A stretch of 64,000 nt of DNA from Rosellinia necatrix (GCA_021209875.1 JAGYVD010000002.1:434001-498000); one strand, 5' to 3'; numbered from the stretch's first letter, positions 32,667 through 45,700 are shown. Made by a program: numbers and translations. The notes: generated by a model not told the origin, from the letters alone.

Positions 32667-35600
32667 TGCGGGGCGTACCACAAACTCAGCACCCTTTTGG
32701 CCCGGCGCTACGGACTCAGTCCGACCACTCGATCCACGCCGCTATGGTGTAATCTAACTTATCGCATTATCCCACATGTAGGTAATAAGCGGCATGTATT
32801 AGGCACCGGGAGCATATGCCGCACGCCTGTCCGTACGTTCGATGGGCCAGGCCGTCTTATGCTATTTTTGGACTACCATCACGGTAAACATGGACTCACG
32901 GGTCAACATTGTGCCAAAGCTTAAGTTCAGGCTGAAGAGGTACGGGCCCGAACATGCTTCACGAAATGAGGAGACGGGTACCAGCACGAGCCGTGGAATC
33001 ATTTCGAGTGACCTGAATCGCCTTGCAGGAAACATGCGTACTACATACAGTGTATGGTATTCCGGGTGCGTCCAGTACGCCACAAAACCAGGCTGATGAT
33101 GCACGGCCCTTTAGTGGCCCTACCAGATATGCCCATCCCCGTTTACGTTGTGATAGATATGTCAAACGTGTAGAAGCAGAGGATACATTACACTGGTGCG
33201 ACTGACACCCCTACGGAGTGCAGAGTGAGCAGAAGCTTAAAGCAACTGCATACACATACGTCGTTCGGGCAGACCGTCAGTAGTGCGTGGTTTTGTAAGC
33301 CGTTAGCATGCTGGCTTGTCAATAGTGAGGTATTTGTGCCCCGGGTCGGAGTGTGAGAAGAGAGCATTGGTCGAACCAGCAGCCATGACAGCATGATCCT
33401 ACCCGTCTCTAGGACGAAATGATGACAGAGGTATTGAGGATACAACCAACGCTTACCCATTGCATGCATATGCATCTATGTAGGCGCGTAAGTGAGTGAT
33501 TCCTCGAGTAGCTTCGTGAATGGTTCCATGAGCGCACTTGTTTTCAATATTATAGTAGGGATCATGGATCGCTTCTCTCAATGCTGTAATTATCACTACT
33601 CTAATTGTTGGCTGTAGATTAGACTATCGAACTTAATTAACCCAGCATCCGGCCTGACGGTTAAGCGATCGTTAGCGGGGTGTCGAATATGTGCTACAAC
33701 ACGCCTTCACTGCATCATCATGGTAGCACGCATAAAAAGTACCGGATATGCCATCCCAATTGTGTGTGATTTCCGCGGAGGAGGGAGGAGCTGAAGAGGG
33801 GGCGAGCGGGGAGGGCCACCAATAAACTCGGGTTGTTGGTGACCAGTCGAGGACCCTGATGGGCTATTTGTATGGGTTTTCTTGTGCTACCAGCTCATTG
33901 AGAACCTTGATGGACGAGGCCCACCCAATACCATAATCGAGCATACCAAGGGACAAGGGAGGGTGCCAAACATCATTTTACTCTATTTCTGGTCTAAACG
34001 GGAGGGGGGGAACGGTAAGCTAATTTGTAACGGCGACGTATCAGCGGCCGCGTATTGTAGAGCCCGTCCAAATACGGCTTAGTCGAGGAGGAGAGCGCGC
34101 GCGGGATGACGGCCTTTCTGCTGGAGCTAGATAACTACAGGTGTGTAGAGATGACAGATCCACGCAATACGGAGAAAACAGCTACTCTGAAAAAGATTCC
34201 AAACGGCAATACCTGGGCACATATGCTTGAGACTAGTGCACGTCTTTCCATATAGGTATGTATCCAATATATGATATATACATATGTATACTAATGCATC
34301 GGTGTAGCGTGTGGGACGGTCGGGGAGCCGCATGTTTATAGATTGTATTTGTAGTACGCTAGCACGTGAGCCAACACGCGGGAAAGAATAAGAAGAGATG
34401 GAGACATGGACACGGACACAGACGGGTGACAGCCTCCAATCTCCCACGTGCTGCGGCCGGATGTTATGTTTAAGCTGCAATGCCACCACAACATGGCTCA
34501 GCTGGACGGCGTATACCTTAAGGTAGGGTAGGCATAGTATGCAGCTATCCGGGTCGCTACTACCTCCTTTCGGTGTGATAATGCCACAAAGGCCTCGATA
34601 AGGACCATTAATACAGGACGGGCCGTTTAAAACTACATACATCAGTAGGTACTTTGGCAACATTACGTTGGGCAAGTACCTCTCAGGCAGGTACTGAAAT
34701 TATAGGGTAGTAGCGCAGAGTCTACTGCTGGACGGAGCATAGGTACCCCCACTCAAGGTATAAACTATCTAAAATCCATTCCAACTGGGAGCCGGCGCAT
34801 CTGAGCTGGCGCATCTGGGCTGGCTCTGCGGATCCGGTCCAGGTGCCATCCAGGTCCTCAACTTTCATCATGCCCACTAACAGCATGCGCACACACGCGC
34901 TCCAAAACCCAGTTCCCTCATGTCCCATGCATACCTTGGTGTCTCGGTTTCTGGCGTCGAGGTTTTTGGTGTCCGTTCCTGCAGCGCTCTCCGTCGCTTA
35001 TTCTTCCCTCCCCTTCTCGCTCGCTGTCTCTTGACTCTTGAGAACCTTCTTGGGCACCGGCTCTACTTTTTAACTATTTTGCACCCAACACTAAAGACCT
35101 TGCGGCTGCTGGGTTGAGACACTAGAAACCCAAAATTCCCCCCTCGAGTCATCGAGCCGTTTTATTTAAAGTTCCAGTGTTGTCATCCCTACTATCAAGA
35201 GCGCCGCGTTACCCATCTGAACTGTCGTCTCTTTTCTTCTTCTTCTTCTTCTTTCCCCCCTCATATTGAGCCCGACGGACAGGTGGCTGCCCAAAAGTCC
35301 CTATTCCGGCATCTCCAACATCAATAATACTTGCCAAGCCTCACCAAAAGAGCCAAGACGAATTGGAATATTGAAAACGAAGAAAAGGAAAAGAAGAAAA
35401 CCCTCCAGCTGGGACCCCTTTTGAGAAGGAGAGAAACCCAGTATCTAAGCTCAAACGCTACTCGATACGACGTGTGGAATCTTCGAGAAAAAGGTGACCA
35501 ACACGCACGACACATAACTACACCAAGTAAGATAACTACCCTCTTCCCTCCTTCCACTGGACTGTCCCCCTCCGCTTCATAGTCATGTCGTGTATCATTC

Positions 35601-35879
35601 CTTCTCTAGCTACACGGGGGTACTCGAGTTAGACACGCCGTCCTGGGACAATAGTTCCCACCCTCGGCTAGGTGATAGGAGTTGTGATACAGAGATGAGG
35701 AATTGGGATTGCCTAATCAAGCGAATAATACTCTATTAAACAATATAATCCGTCCTATTCAATTAGGACTTGGTACATTTGAATCATCCCGAGCTTCGAA
35801 CTAACATATTATACATAGGGCATTCTTCGTATAATATTATTTTCTCATCAAGCATCCTTCCTCGCATATCACAGCAAAC
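32667..35879. other. 3.2 kb spacer without recognised gene
   Basis: Short frames such as minus 34127-34675 have no family features. The last 700 bp are pyrimidine-rich (CTT run at 35240-35262) and probably contain the promoter and long leader of the ZIP transporter gene. Confidence 0.55.
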
Positions 35880-37097
35880 ATGGATATGACATCAGCAGCG
35901 ATGGACGCTGTCCTCAGATTACGACAGGCCGAGGCCGATAGTTCCAATGACAGTGGCTCGGCTGCTCCCCAGGGCGTATTTGTCGACTGCGCCGCTGGCA
36001 ATGAGTACGATGGTCGACTAGGACTGCGTATCTCCTCGATATTTGTAATTTTGGTTGGCTCCTTGATCGGCGCTGTGGTACCCGTTCTTTTGGCGCGCGG
36101 GACCAAAATGAAAGTAAATGGCACTGCCTTTTTCATCGCGAAATACTTCGGCTCTGGCATTATCATCGGCACGGCGTTCCTCCACCTCCTCTCCCCGGCC
36201 TTTGCCGCCTTGAACAACCCCTGTCTTCCCGAAGGGCCGTTCAAGAAATACGATTTTGCAGCTGGGATATGTTTAATTACCGTGCTCGTCATGTTCACTG
36301 TTGAACTCTTGGTCAGCCGGTTTGACATCTTCGGCCACAGCCATGACAGCCCCGAAAGAGCAATAACGCCCCCCCACGTGCAGCCGAAAGAATCCCCGCT
36401 CTCAGCAGCTACTCGCACTCCTAGTGATATCGAAGCAAACTGGGACACCAGCACCCCTCATAGTGAAAACGACGGCCGAGCTTTAGCGAATTCTCCAGCA
36501 AGCAGTGGCTTCCATGCCCCGGGGCTCCCAAATGATGTGAGCTATCCACCTGGCGGCCGAGACCATTTGGGTCATCATCGCGAGCATGAAAACGATCCTG
36601 CCGCGCTCGCCTCTCAGCTTACCGCCATCTTCATCCTTGAATTCGGCGTCGTCTTTCATAGTGTCTTCATCGGCCTGACACTCGCTGTCGCTGGCGAGGA
36701 ATTCACCGTTCTCTATATTGTCCTCGTCTTCCATCAGACGTTCGAGGGGCTTGGTCTCGGCTCGCGGCTTGCTGCCGCACAATGGCCTCAGTCCAAACAA
36801 TGGCTACCGTATCTCCTCGGCTTCGGGTATGCCATCAGCACTCCGATCTCTGTCGCCATTGGCCTCGGTGTTCGGGAGACACTCCAACCCGGGAGCTCCA
36901 ATGCCTTGATCGTCAACGGCATCTTCGATTCCATCAGTGCCGGCATTCTCATCTACACCGGTCTCGTCGAGCTGTTGGCCCATGAGTTCATGTTCAACGA
37001 ACACATGCGCAACGCCGGCATAAAAGTACAGCTGTACGCCCTCAGCTGTGTGGCCCTCGGCGCTGGCGTCATGGCTATCTTGGCCATCTGGGCTTAA
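35880..37097 (+). CDS. ZIP family metal (zinc/iron) transporter
   Basis: Intronless 405-aa frame with eight hydrophobic segments: three before a long, His-containing cytosolic loop (about 155-245, with FGHSHDS and HLGHHREHE), then five. The signature metal-path helices are present: HSVFIGLTLAV (TM4) and HQTFEGLGLGSRL (TM5). The C-terminal ISAGILIYTGLVELLAHEFM fits the family too. It resembles plasma-membrane Zrt1/Zrt2-type zinc importers, which are normally induced by low zinc; iron or other metals cannot be excluded. I did not find a clear zinc-responsive element (ACCTTNAAGGT) upstream. The start ATG at 35880 is followed directly by a plausible extracellular N-terminus. Confidence 0.93.
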   Translation: MDMTSAAMDAVLRLRQAEADSSNDSGSAAPQGVFVDCAAGNEYDGRLGLRISSIFVILVGSLIGAVVPVLLARGTKMKVNGTAFFIAKYFGSGIIIGTAFLHLLSPAFAALNNPCLPEGPFKKYDFAAGICLITVLVMFTVELLVSRFDIFGHSHDSPERAITPPHVQPKESPLSAATRTPSDIEANWDTSTPHSENDGRALANSPASSGFHAPGLPNDVSYPPGGRDHLGHHREHENDPAALASQLTAIFILEFGVVFHSVFIGLTLAVAGEEFTVLYIVLVFHQTFEGLGLGSRLAAAQWPQSKQWLPYLLGFGYAISTPISVAIGLGVRETLQPGSSNALIVNGIFDSISAGILIYTGLVELLAHEFMFNEHMRNAGIKVQLYALSCVALGAGVMAILAIWA

Positions 37098-39039
37098 GAC
37101 GCAGCTAAGCCGCCGTACAATGCCCAAAAAAAAAAACGTAAACGATTCAATTTCCTCATACATTGTTGCATCCATTATGATACCACATGAGAATGATCTC
37201 CCTTCATTTTTCCCTCTTCCCGAGAGCCACACGGGCTGCCTCAAATCTTTTGATGATATAACAACATAGGATAAACGGATGGGCGGACGGACAAACGGGC
37301 AGACGGGCATACGGGCATACGGAGTTTTGGCTGGGTCAAGCGAATCATTATTGCATCCGAGTATTCATATCGGATCCGGGGTACCAAGGGTTCGGCATAT
37401 AGTTAGTCCGAATATCACTTTAAGGTCAGGTAGATAAAAATCATCTGCTTTCAATACAAGTCTCAAGTCTCAAAGAATCATTCTTGCTTACTCCCTCTAT
37501 TATATTCGCCCCCTGCCTTCCCGTGGACCAGGTCCCGTAATATACAAAAAAGAACACACAAGTAGTAGCCGCAATCCCAAAACTGACAATCGCATTAACT
37601 GGCTCGATTATTCTAACAATTCTTGGTCTTTATCGTTTTCCTCCATAAACAACGTATTGCCTGTTATAATTACGTCCAATTTAGCGTCAGAATTGTCCTT
37701 ATTCGATGTTGTTCCGGACCAATGGAACATACTTGACGCGCGGGGCCGGGCACTGCGGCGGCGGCGTCCGTGTACATAGCCCAGGCGGTCTGACGCCCAG
37801 AACTCGCCATTCCCGCTCCGGCCCAGTCGGGATCCGGCCGAGTAATGGGCCGAATGGGGATAGCGGCCTGGTCGAGCGACTTAACATGGGCTTCCAGGAC
37901 ACGAGCCCGAGTAATAAGGGTAAAAGATGATAGAAAAACCAGGTAATCGTTGAGCAGAGAGAGCTAAATATCATAAATATCGCAGGGGCTGCAGGGCTGC
38001 GTGGGTAACCAAAAAAAAAAAAACCGTGGTCGCCCGACGTTGGTTCAAGGAACGGCTCGGCGTTAAACTGCCAGAACAAGGGCGTTGTTTTTTTTTTTGG
38101 GGAGGGAGGTGATCGGGTTATTCCGCGCTTCACCTTGCCGGATCAGACATTGCGATTTTTGAAGCTGGGGTAAAACCCGGGGGGTATTCAGTGAAAGAGA
38201 CTTGAAAAAAAAAATTTAATACATGATACGACGACTAACGTATAGATTTGCGCACGCGACCTGTTCTCTAGTACGCCTGCATAAGTTATCCCTTCGTTAT
38301 GGCCAGCATGCGGCAAGGCGTCGGTTACTGGCTCTGCCCAGCTGGTAAAGACGTGGTTCGTTCTCGAGAAAAAGAAGGGACGGTTTTGCTTTATTAAAGG
38401 AAGGTATAGTCTCGGGATAAACGTTGTGTAGCTTTTCAAAGGTTGGTACCGGGAGTGCGGTAGACCCCGTAGCGGTCCGTAGTTTCGGATATAACTGTAG
38501 TAGTACTTACTGCCTGGCAAAAGTAAAAGTAATCTTGAGCGGCAAGTCGAGGACAGGCTCTCGTATTGCCGGGGCAGCCTGCAGCCTGTGACAAAGGCCT
38601 AAGATCGCAGCCCTTTCGGACTTTGAATCTAACGCAGGGTTAGGCTCAAGCATAGTGTTGGAGGAATCATTCCAGTGATCGCTGGAATATATCGTATAAA
38701 GTATATGCAGGTTAGTGGTGGTATATATTGGCATTAAGGGAAGCGCGACGGGAGGTGCTTTATTTACACATATAGTTTTGTTGCCCCAGCACCGCCCCGC
38801 TATGCTATATTTACGCGAATAAAGGGGGACAGGACAAGCGTTATTGATTTGGGAAGTCAAATGTACGGTCTTTCTATCCCTTTGCTTGTCAGTCCCTGAA
38901 TCAGCAACGCCCTCCTCGAAGTCTTACATGTCCCCGAACAGTGCCTCAAGGCAGGTAATAGTAATTGGTTAAATGTCGCCATCATAGCTCTATTCTTCCC
39001 TCCTTCTTCAACCATCGCTATCCCCTTACTTGCCTGCTG
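37098..39039. other. Spacer, no gene supported
   Basis: AT- and homopolymer-rich. Short frames on the minus strand near 37699-38860 show nothing recognisable. Confidence 0.55.
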
Positions 39040-41768
39040 CTACCGACCCAAGTTAATCAACACTCTATCCCTTGGAGGCTCCGACATGGTTGACGTTGTG
39101 CCCTGAGTCTTGATGGCCGATTCGACACTAGATAGATTGTTATAGAAATGGATCACCCGAGGATGTGCCATAACTTTACCCTTCTCGAACCGCAACACTT
39201 GCAGCCCGCCCTTACTAACCGCTCGACTAAGCGCCACGTAGGCCTGGCCCTTCTCGAACACTTTGCCAAGGTCCACTTTAACCCTCTCTAACGTCTGGCC
39301 TTGGGCCTTGTGGATAGATAGAGCCCATGCTAGGATAAGAGGGATCTGCTTGCGAGATGCTTGTACCTCTCCTGTGGGAAGTTCGACTTTCCAATCCTCG
39401 GGGACGCAGAGAACAGTGCGGTGCGTTCCGTCCGCTGCCGTAAAACGTACTACGGGGTATTCTCTTAAATCCTTCGCGCTGTCTGCATTCAGAGCATAAG
39501 CTTTGATCTTCTTTATGGCATCAGCGCCCACCCCGTCATCTTGTTCGTCTTCAGTCTGTGTTGCAAATGTAGCTTCGAATGCGGCCTCGGCCATGAACCC
39601 TGTTACTTTGCCCAGCGAACCATTCACCAAGGTGTCGTCCATATTTTTAATCAGCATTACCTGACCGCCCTTCTTGAGCTCTATAACTTTGGGTGCCATC
39701 ATGTTCGCAAGTAGCTTTTCTCGTATATTTGGATCTCCGCTGTCGGCTGCTTCGTAGCGATGCGTTTCGCCTGCGAGATTACGCAGCCTCAACTCATTCG
39801 ATCGTTCCACCTCATAGCGAGTAGGAAAACTGTGATTTGTCAGCAGGAAGTTCTCGTACCGCGAGAAGATGGCGCCCGGTGCCTGGCTTCTGGCTTTCGG
39901 CTTACAGTTCAGTTACATCTAGTCCATCGTCAAAAGTAAGCGGTCGCGCGAGCTCTTTAAAAGTTCGGACAGTGTCGTCACTGATTCTGCCGAGCCGCAT
40001 TTCGTTCAACATGCCAGCGAATTCTGTGATAAGGTCAGCAGACGCGGACTACCAAGGTTTGGCAAGTAAAACTCGGTAAGTAGCATGTAGTAAGTAGAAC
40101 AAACGTACGGGGATCTTTCTGACGGAAGACATGGGTTAATCCGATTGTGTGGTCAATTGAGGTGTTCCAGGTCGCGGCGTCGAATGCAAACTTGGCCTCC
40201 TTTTTGCCGCCATCGGGCACGGGAGGGAGCTGGAAAAAGTCACCCGTAATAACTAACTGAATACCACCGAAAGGTCGCCCGTTTCGCCGAATTACTCGGG
40301 CGATTTCCGAGAGCTTGTCGAATAAGTCACCGTCGACCATGGATACTTCGTCGATAATTAACGTATTCGTCCGGAGCCATCTGTTTTTTGCCTTTGCGTT
40401 CCGGCGGATCTTCTTCACCAAACTCGGCACATCTTCCTTGCCTAGTCCGATGCCCGCGAAGCTGTGGAGGGTCTGGCCCCCGATATTGCAGGCGGCGAGA
40501 CCCGTAGATGCCGTGACGCTGAGACGCTCGGGATCTCGAGCCCACTTCTTCTTGAGTTGTTCAATAATAGCTCGCATCAGGACCGACTTACCCGTACCGG
40601 CGGGACCAGTGAAGAATACGCTCTTCCCGTCCTTAACTACGAGGTGCAGAACATGCGTCTGCTCAGGACTGAGGCCTAACAAGCCGGTCGGATGATTCCG
40701 GCGAACCCGGTTGTCTGTGGTAGCGGGCATATCGGCGTCAGATTCTGATTTCTTGCTCTGATTCTTCAGTAGTTTGCGACGCTCTTTGACCGCGCTTTGT
40801 GTGGCATCCCATGGGAGACTTTTTGTCTTGTTCGGTGCGGGCGTTGCTAATTGATCGGCCTCGTCGGTAGCTGCCAACGTTTCCGATTCATTATTCCGGA
40901 AGGAGGACGGAAGAGTCCTCTTCTTGGCGGGTGGCAGGACGTGGCTTGGGGGCTCACGCTTCGAAATGTCTGGTTTTGGTGGTGGGAACAGATGATGTTG
41001 TGGAGAAGACGGCCAGGATACCTGGCTTGTAGGTGGAGGACCGGTATTCGTCGTGGCATGAGCCATGGCAGCAGTAGGCCGAGTCCCGGAAGAGGGCACC
41101 GGTTTGGAGGTGGGAGGTAGAGGGGGCAGTTTTCCTGGACAGACATAGTCCAGCTCGAGGGCATCATCATCGCTGAAGTCATCCTCGGTCACAAAGACGG
41201 AGCTGATAATGCTCCCGTGCGGGTGGGGCTGGGAGGTGCCATAGGATGGGCGCTCCTCGAAGGATCCGGCATTGCTGCATATAGACACAAGGCTGTTTGT
41301 GTGCGAGAGGGTGGGAGCACCAGACGACGTGGCAGTCTTCGTACTCTTCGTACTCTTCGTACTCTTCGCACTCGGGGGCAGATGTGGGTTGCTGGACGTC
41401 GGGGCGAGCGGATTGGTCGCTCGAGATGCGTTCGCCGGAAGGGCCCACGAGGTGATGTCACGTCGTCGAGAGGAGGAGGAAGGGGGCGGAGGACTCGAGG
41501 AGAACAACTGTTTTGCTAGGTCGGATCTCGCGGTTGAGGTGCCGGTTGGCGCGACAGCACCCTTTGCCTTGTCCCTCGCCGTGGCCGCTCTCCCCAACAT
41601 ACTGTCGGCAGACGCGAACGTGAAGGACGCCGTGGCAAAGCCGGCAGGACAGCGGGGCCGTGGTGAGCTTGTTCGTAAGCGTGAAGGCGAGAGGGAGAGT
41701 GGCCGGGTCTGCGGAGAGGCGGAGAGAGACGGTCGTAAGGCCAGGACGCGGGTTGCCCCGGCATTCAT
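39040..41768 (-). CDS. PIF1: PIF1-family 5'-to-3' DNA helicase
   Basis: Exons 41768-40109, 40023-39906 and 39829-39040, in frame, give 855 aa. The helicase core starts near residue 370: GLSPEQTHVLHLVVKDGKSV, Walker A GPAGTGKS (about 389), VTASTGLAACNIGG, Walker B LIIDEVSMVDGDLFDKLSEI (about 470), the motif III region GDFFQLPPVP, then LTHVFRQKDP, GQVMLIKNMD, LAWALSIHKAQGQTL and GQAYVALSRA. PIF1 helicases unwind G-quadruplexes, act at telomeres and replication forks, and maintain mitochondrial DNA. Residues 1-56 are rich in Arg/Ser and lack acidic residues until the end, like a mitochondrial presequence; a second Met at 57 (nt 41600) could give a nuclear form. A KSTKSTKSTK repeat lies in the disordered N-terminus. 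The open frame reaches up to 42122, but that part is less protein-like. Confidence 0.92.
41333..41366. repeat. 9-bp tandem repeat in PIF1 coding sequence
   Basis: Repeated CTCTTCGTA units encode the Lys-Ser-Thr repeats in the disordered N-terminal part of PIF1. Copy changes would keep frame. Confidence 0.85.
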
Positions 41769-41968
41769 CCAGAGAGAGGTGGGCAATGTCCAGATGTGCC
41801 GGGGTGCAAGATGGGTACGGGTGGAATGTGGAATGGAGGGGTGCGGAGATAGCAGCTCAGTGTCAATTCTCTGCCGCCGGCTGACATGGAGAGGTCGCAA
41901 ATGTGTATTTTGTTGACACCCACTACGCTCTCGCTGAGTGAAGAAGGCTAGTTTACAATTGACCGTAC

Positions 41969-41974
41969 ACGCGT
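41969..41974. promoter_or_regulatory. ACGCGT (MCB-like) site
   Basis: Palindromic ACGCGT, the known MBF/DSC1 recognition core for G1/S genes in yeasts, about 200 bp upstream of the chosen PIF1 ATG. A second copy lies at 42055-42060. Function is inferred from motif and context. Confidence 0.4.
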
Positions 41975-42054
41975 GGGGGTGGATAGGGTACCTAGCTACC
42001 GAGCTAGATGCAGTCAAATTGAAAGGGCGGTAGGCGCGTTGCAGTGCTCGCCCA

Positions 42055-42060
42055 ACGCGT
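42055..42060. promoter_or_regulatory. ACGCGT (MCB-like) site
   Basis: Second ACGCGT, 86 bp further from the PIF1 start than the first and within the same shared upstream region. Confidence 0.4.
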
Positions 42061-42745
42061 TTGTGGCCGTTAAATTGTCCTCCTTCAGGATTAGCGCCGA
42101 GTCGCCGTTGAGTCGTTGACAAACCTACACTACTGGGCTACCTTAGGTACCTACCTACCTATGTAACACAACCTTACTAGCCTGTCTTACAACATGACGA
42201 GTGTGGGCCAGCAAGATCGATCTTATTACCTAGGTATACATGTAACGACAAATCTTAGGCACTTCTGCTGTACACTACTACCCGACAGCGCTAACCTGCT
42301 GTAGCCTGTAGGGCTAGGTACCTATAGCTACCCCAGGTTAGTCTGCCAACTTACCTCGCAGGTAGCGTGGTTGTCTGCCTGTTAAGAGTACCTGCATCTG
42401 AATCAAAGTCGCACATTGCTGCCTATAGATTCCCTCAATAAATAATACGATCCTCCGCCGATTTCATTACCTAGGGCTACTGTTGGCATGGATGACCTTT
42501 ACATCAAGGAGGCTTTGAGAAAGACTCAATTTTTCTTCATTCACCGGTCCTTAACACAACACAGATAAACCACCACCACTATAGCCAGAACCTGGCAATC
42601 TCAGTCCATGTGATAAGACGGATCACATCCCACTTGATGTCACGCCAACATTTCTACCCAGCAGAAAAGCACTACCGGAGTCAGGATCATCTGTGGTGGC
42701 CCCTGTACTCGGGTTACTCTTATTAGTCTTATATTTCCTCTCACA

Positions 42746-45700
42746 ATGGGCAATCCACGGGGACGAGGGCGCGACCCAGGTGCAGTGGATGAAGAGGAGC
42801 GGCAATACGCTATCGCCGGCCGGACTCTGAAGGAACTCGATGAAAAGTACGGCCCAGCATCGATCTCTCTTCTCTATATGCTGCTGAATCTGACATGTTT
42901 CCAGGTATCCGAACAGGCCCAGGAACCACGGGAAGACGCTCTACTTCGCCGACTTATACAAAGGTCTCTTCGACCTCTTGAACACGAATAGGAGGCAACT
43001 CGCAGGACGTGGCACTTCCAAGCTCAACCCTCATGAGCACCGTCGCCGGACCATCGAGCGCTTCATCTCCAAATGGCGCGGTGAGGTCGGCGGCGACTTC
43101 TTCCCGGCTCTTCGCCTGATCCTGCCCACATCGGACCGCGAGAGGGGCATGTACGGCCTAAAAGAGACCGCCATAGCCCGTCTACTGATCAAGCTGATGA
43201 GGTTGGATCGGCACTCGGACGACGCCCAGAGCTTGTTGAAATGGAAGAGCCCGGGCCAGTTCAACACCGCCGGCGACTTCGTAGACCGTTGTTATGTCGT
43301 CCTCGCCAAGAGGCCCATGCGTATCGACCCCGGCGACATGCGTATCGCTGACGTTAATGAGCTGCTGGACAAGCTCTCTACCGTATCCGGCGAGAAGGAT
43401 CAACTACCCATTATCGAGACCTTCTACCAGCGTATGAACGCCGAGGAACTAAAGTGGCTGATCCGTATTATCCTAAAGCAGATGAGAATCGGGGCTACGG
43501 AAAGAACAATACTGGAACTGTGGCATCCCGACGCGCAACATCTGTTCAATGTCTCGTCTAGCCTCCGCCGGGTTTGTTGGGAGTTGCACGACCCGAGCAT
43601 CCGCCTCAACACTGCCCAGACCGGTGTTGCCTTGATGCAATGTTTCCAACCTCAGCTCGCGGCCTATGAGATGGCCACTTCTTTCGATAAGATGGTGCTG
43701 AGACTTAACTCTTCAACCCTCGACACAGCTGACAACGACAATGAATTTTGGATCGAGGAGAAGTTGGACGGCGAAAGGATGCAGTTGCACATGGTTGAGG
43801 ACGATAGGATGCAAGGCGGGAAGCGATTCTGTTTCTGGTCTAGAAAAGCGAAAAATTATACATACCTATACGGCGAGGGTCTGTATGACGAGGTGAACTC
43901 CTCGTTGACGCGTCATCTTAAAAACGCCTTTGCGCCTGGCGTACGAAATATCATTCTCGACGGCGAGATGATCGTCTGGGATCCTCTTCTCAAGAAGGTC
44001 TTGAAGTTTGGCACGTTGAAATCGGCGGCCCTCGAGGGCGGTGTCTGGAACCCGTACGAGAAGGATGCGCCGCGGCCCATCTTTCGGGTTTTTGACATTG
44101 TCCTCCTCAACGATCAACCGCTGACGCAGTACACGCTCCGGGACAGACGCAATGCGCTCGCCAAGGCCGTCCCGGGCGAACCGCATCGGCTCGAAGTTCA
44201 CGACTATCTGGCGACTACGGACCCTAACGAGGTGGAGCCCATGCTCCGCAAAATCGTTTCTGATGCTTCCGAAGGCCTCGTGGTCAAAAACCCGCGTTCT
44301 ATGTATACGGTCGGCCTGCGTGTCCCCGATTGGATCAAGGTGAAGCCAGATTACATGGATGGCTTCGGAGAAAATGTCGATGTAGTCATCATAGGGGGCT
44401 ACTACGGCTCGGGGCGTCGTGGTGGGAGGATCTCGTCGTTCATGTGCGGTCTTCGCGTCACCGAGAGCGATATCAAAGCCGGCGCGGATCCAGAGAAGTG
44501 TTATAGTTTCATTAAAGTCGGTGGTGGGTTCCGTGCCGAGGATTACGCCGAGATTCAGCATCTCACAGAGGGCAAGTGGAGGGATTGGGATGTGAAGAAA
44601 CCACCGAGCAAATATATACAATTAGCCGGAGGGGACAAATATCAGACCGAGCGGCCCGACGTGTGGATTCGCCCTAGTGAATCCGTCGTCATCACTGTCA
44701 AAGCGGCGAGCGCCGAAGAGACGAGCTCCTTCGCTAGCAGGCTTACCCTGCGGTTCCCACGTTTCAAGGAAAGGAGACCCGACCGCAGTTGGAACCAAGG
44801 GCTCGACTATGAGGAATTTGAGGATCTAGTCGCCCAGGGCAAGAAGACGGAGGCGTTTCGGATGGAGAAGAAACGACAGCGTGGCACCAAGAGGGTTAAG
44901 AAGGAGGTGGCGATCGCCGGGCAGGACACGACGCCCGTGAAATTTGCGGGGCCTAAGTCCAAAGTATTTGATGGCCTTGAGTTTTGTGTGCTGACAGACT
45001 GCACGAAGCCCTCGAGAAAATCCAGAGCGCAATTAGAGTTACTTATCAAGGAGTACGGCGGCAAGGTATCGCAGCGCCCGGCGCCCGGTACAAAGATGGT
45101 ATTAATCGCCGAGAAGAATGTTGTCAAGGTCGCTAGTCTTATCAAGGCGGGAGAAGTAGATATCATCCGCCCCAAATGGCTCTTGGATTGTATTGCACAG
45201 GGCGATGGAGGCTCTCTTCTCCCTTATGAGACGGGACACTTGTTCCACGCCTCCGATGCGACACATAGTACGGCGGAAGGGAATACAGACGAGTTCGGCG
45301 ACAGTTACGCGCGCTGCTTGGATATTCAAGAACTTAGACAATTATTGCAGGGCATGCCAAAGAAAGAGATCATGGATGCACCATTCCATAAGGAGAGCTT
45401 CCTCCGACAGCTGGCTGGGCGCGATCATGAATTAGGCCAGATGCGAAGTCACTTATTTGAAGGCATGGTTGTCTACCTCGCAGGAGCCGACGCTGCTCCG
45501 TTACAGGCATGTCGCGTGAAAAACCGGCTGCGGTTTGGAGGTGGGGTCCCCGTTGGCGACCTGGACGATATAACCATTACACACATCATTATTCTTAGCA
45601 GTGATGAGGCTACGGAGATAGACATTGCAGCCACGGTTCGGTCTGTGATCAGCTCACGAAGCCCCGTGCCGAGGATTGTATCGGAACAATGGGTGGCGGA

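Larger units (their letters stand above)
41769..42745. promoter_or_regulatory. Divergent intergenic region PIF1 / LIG4
   Basis: About 980 bp separate the two start codons. It holds ACGCGT at 41969-41974 and 42055-42060 close to PIF1, and a cluster of TAGGTACCTA-like short motifs at 42140-42370 towards LIG4. No gene is seen. Confidence 0.55.

Noticed and set aside
34127..34675. 182-codon minus-strand frame
   Set aside because: No recognisable domain, no splice context, Cys/Tyr/His-rich chance composition.
41769..42122. 118-codon N-terminal extension of PIF1
   Set aside because: The open frame lacks protein-like features and contains the ACGCGT sites; the ATG at 41768 starts a good presequence.
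43866..44621. 251-codon minus-strand frame inside LIG4
   Set aside because: Antisense to conserved ligase motifs; no family of its own.
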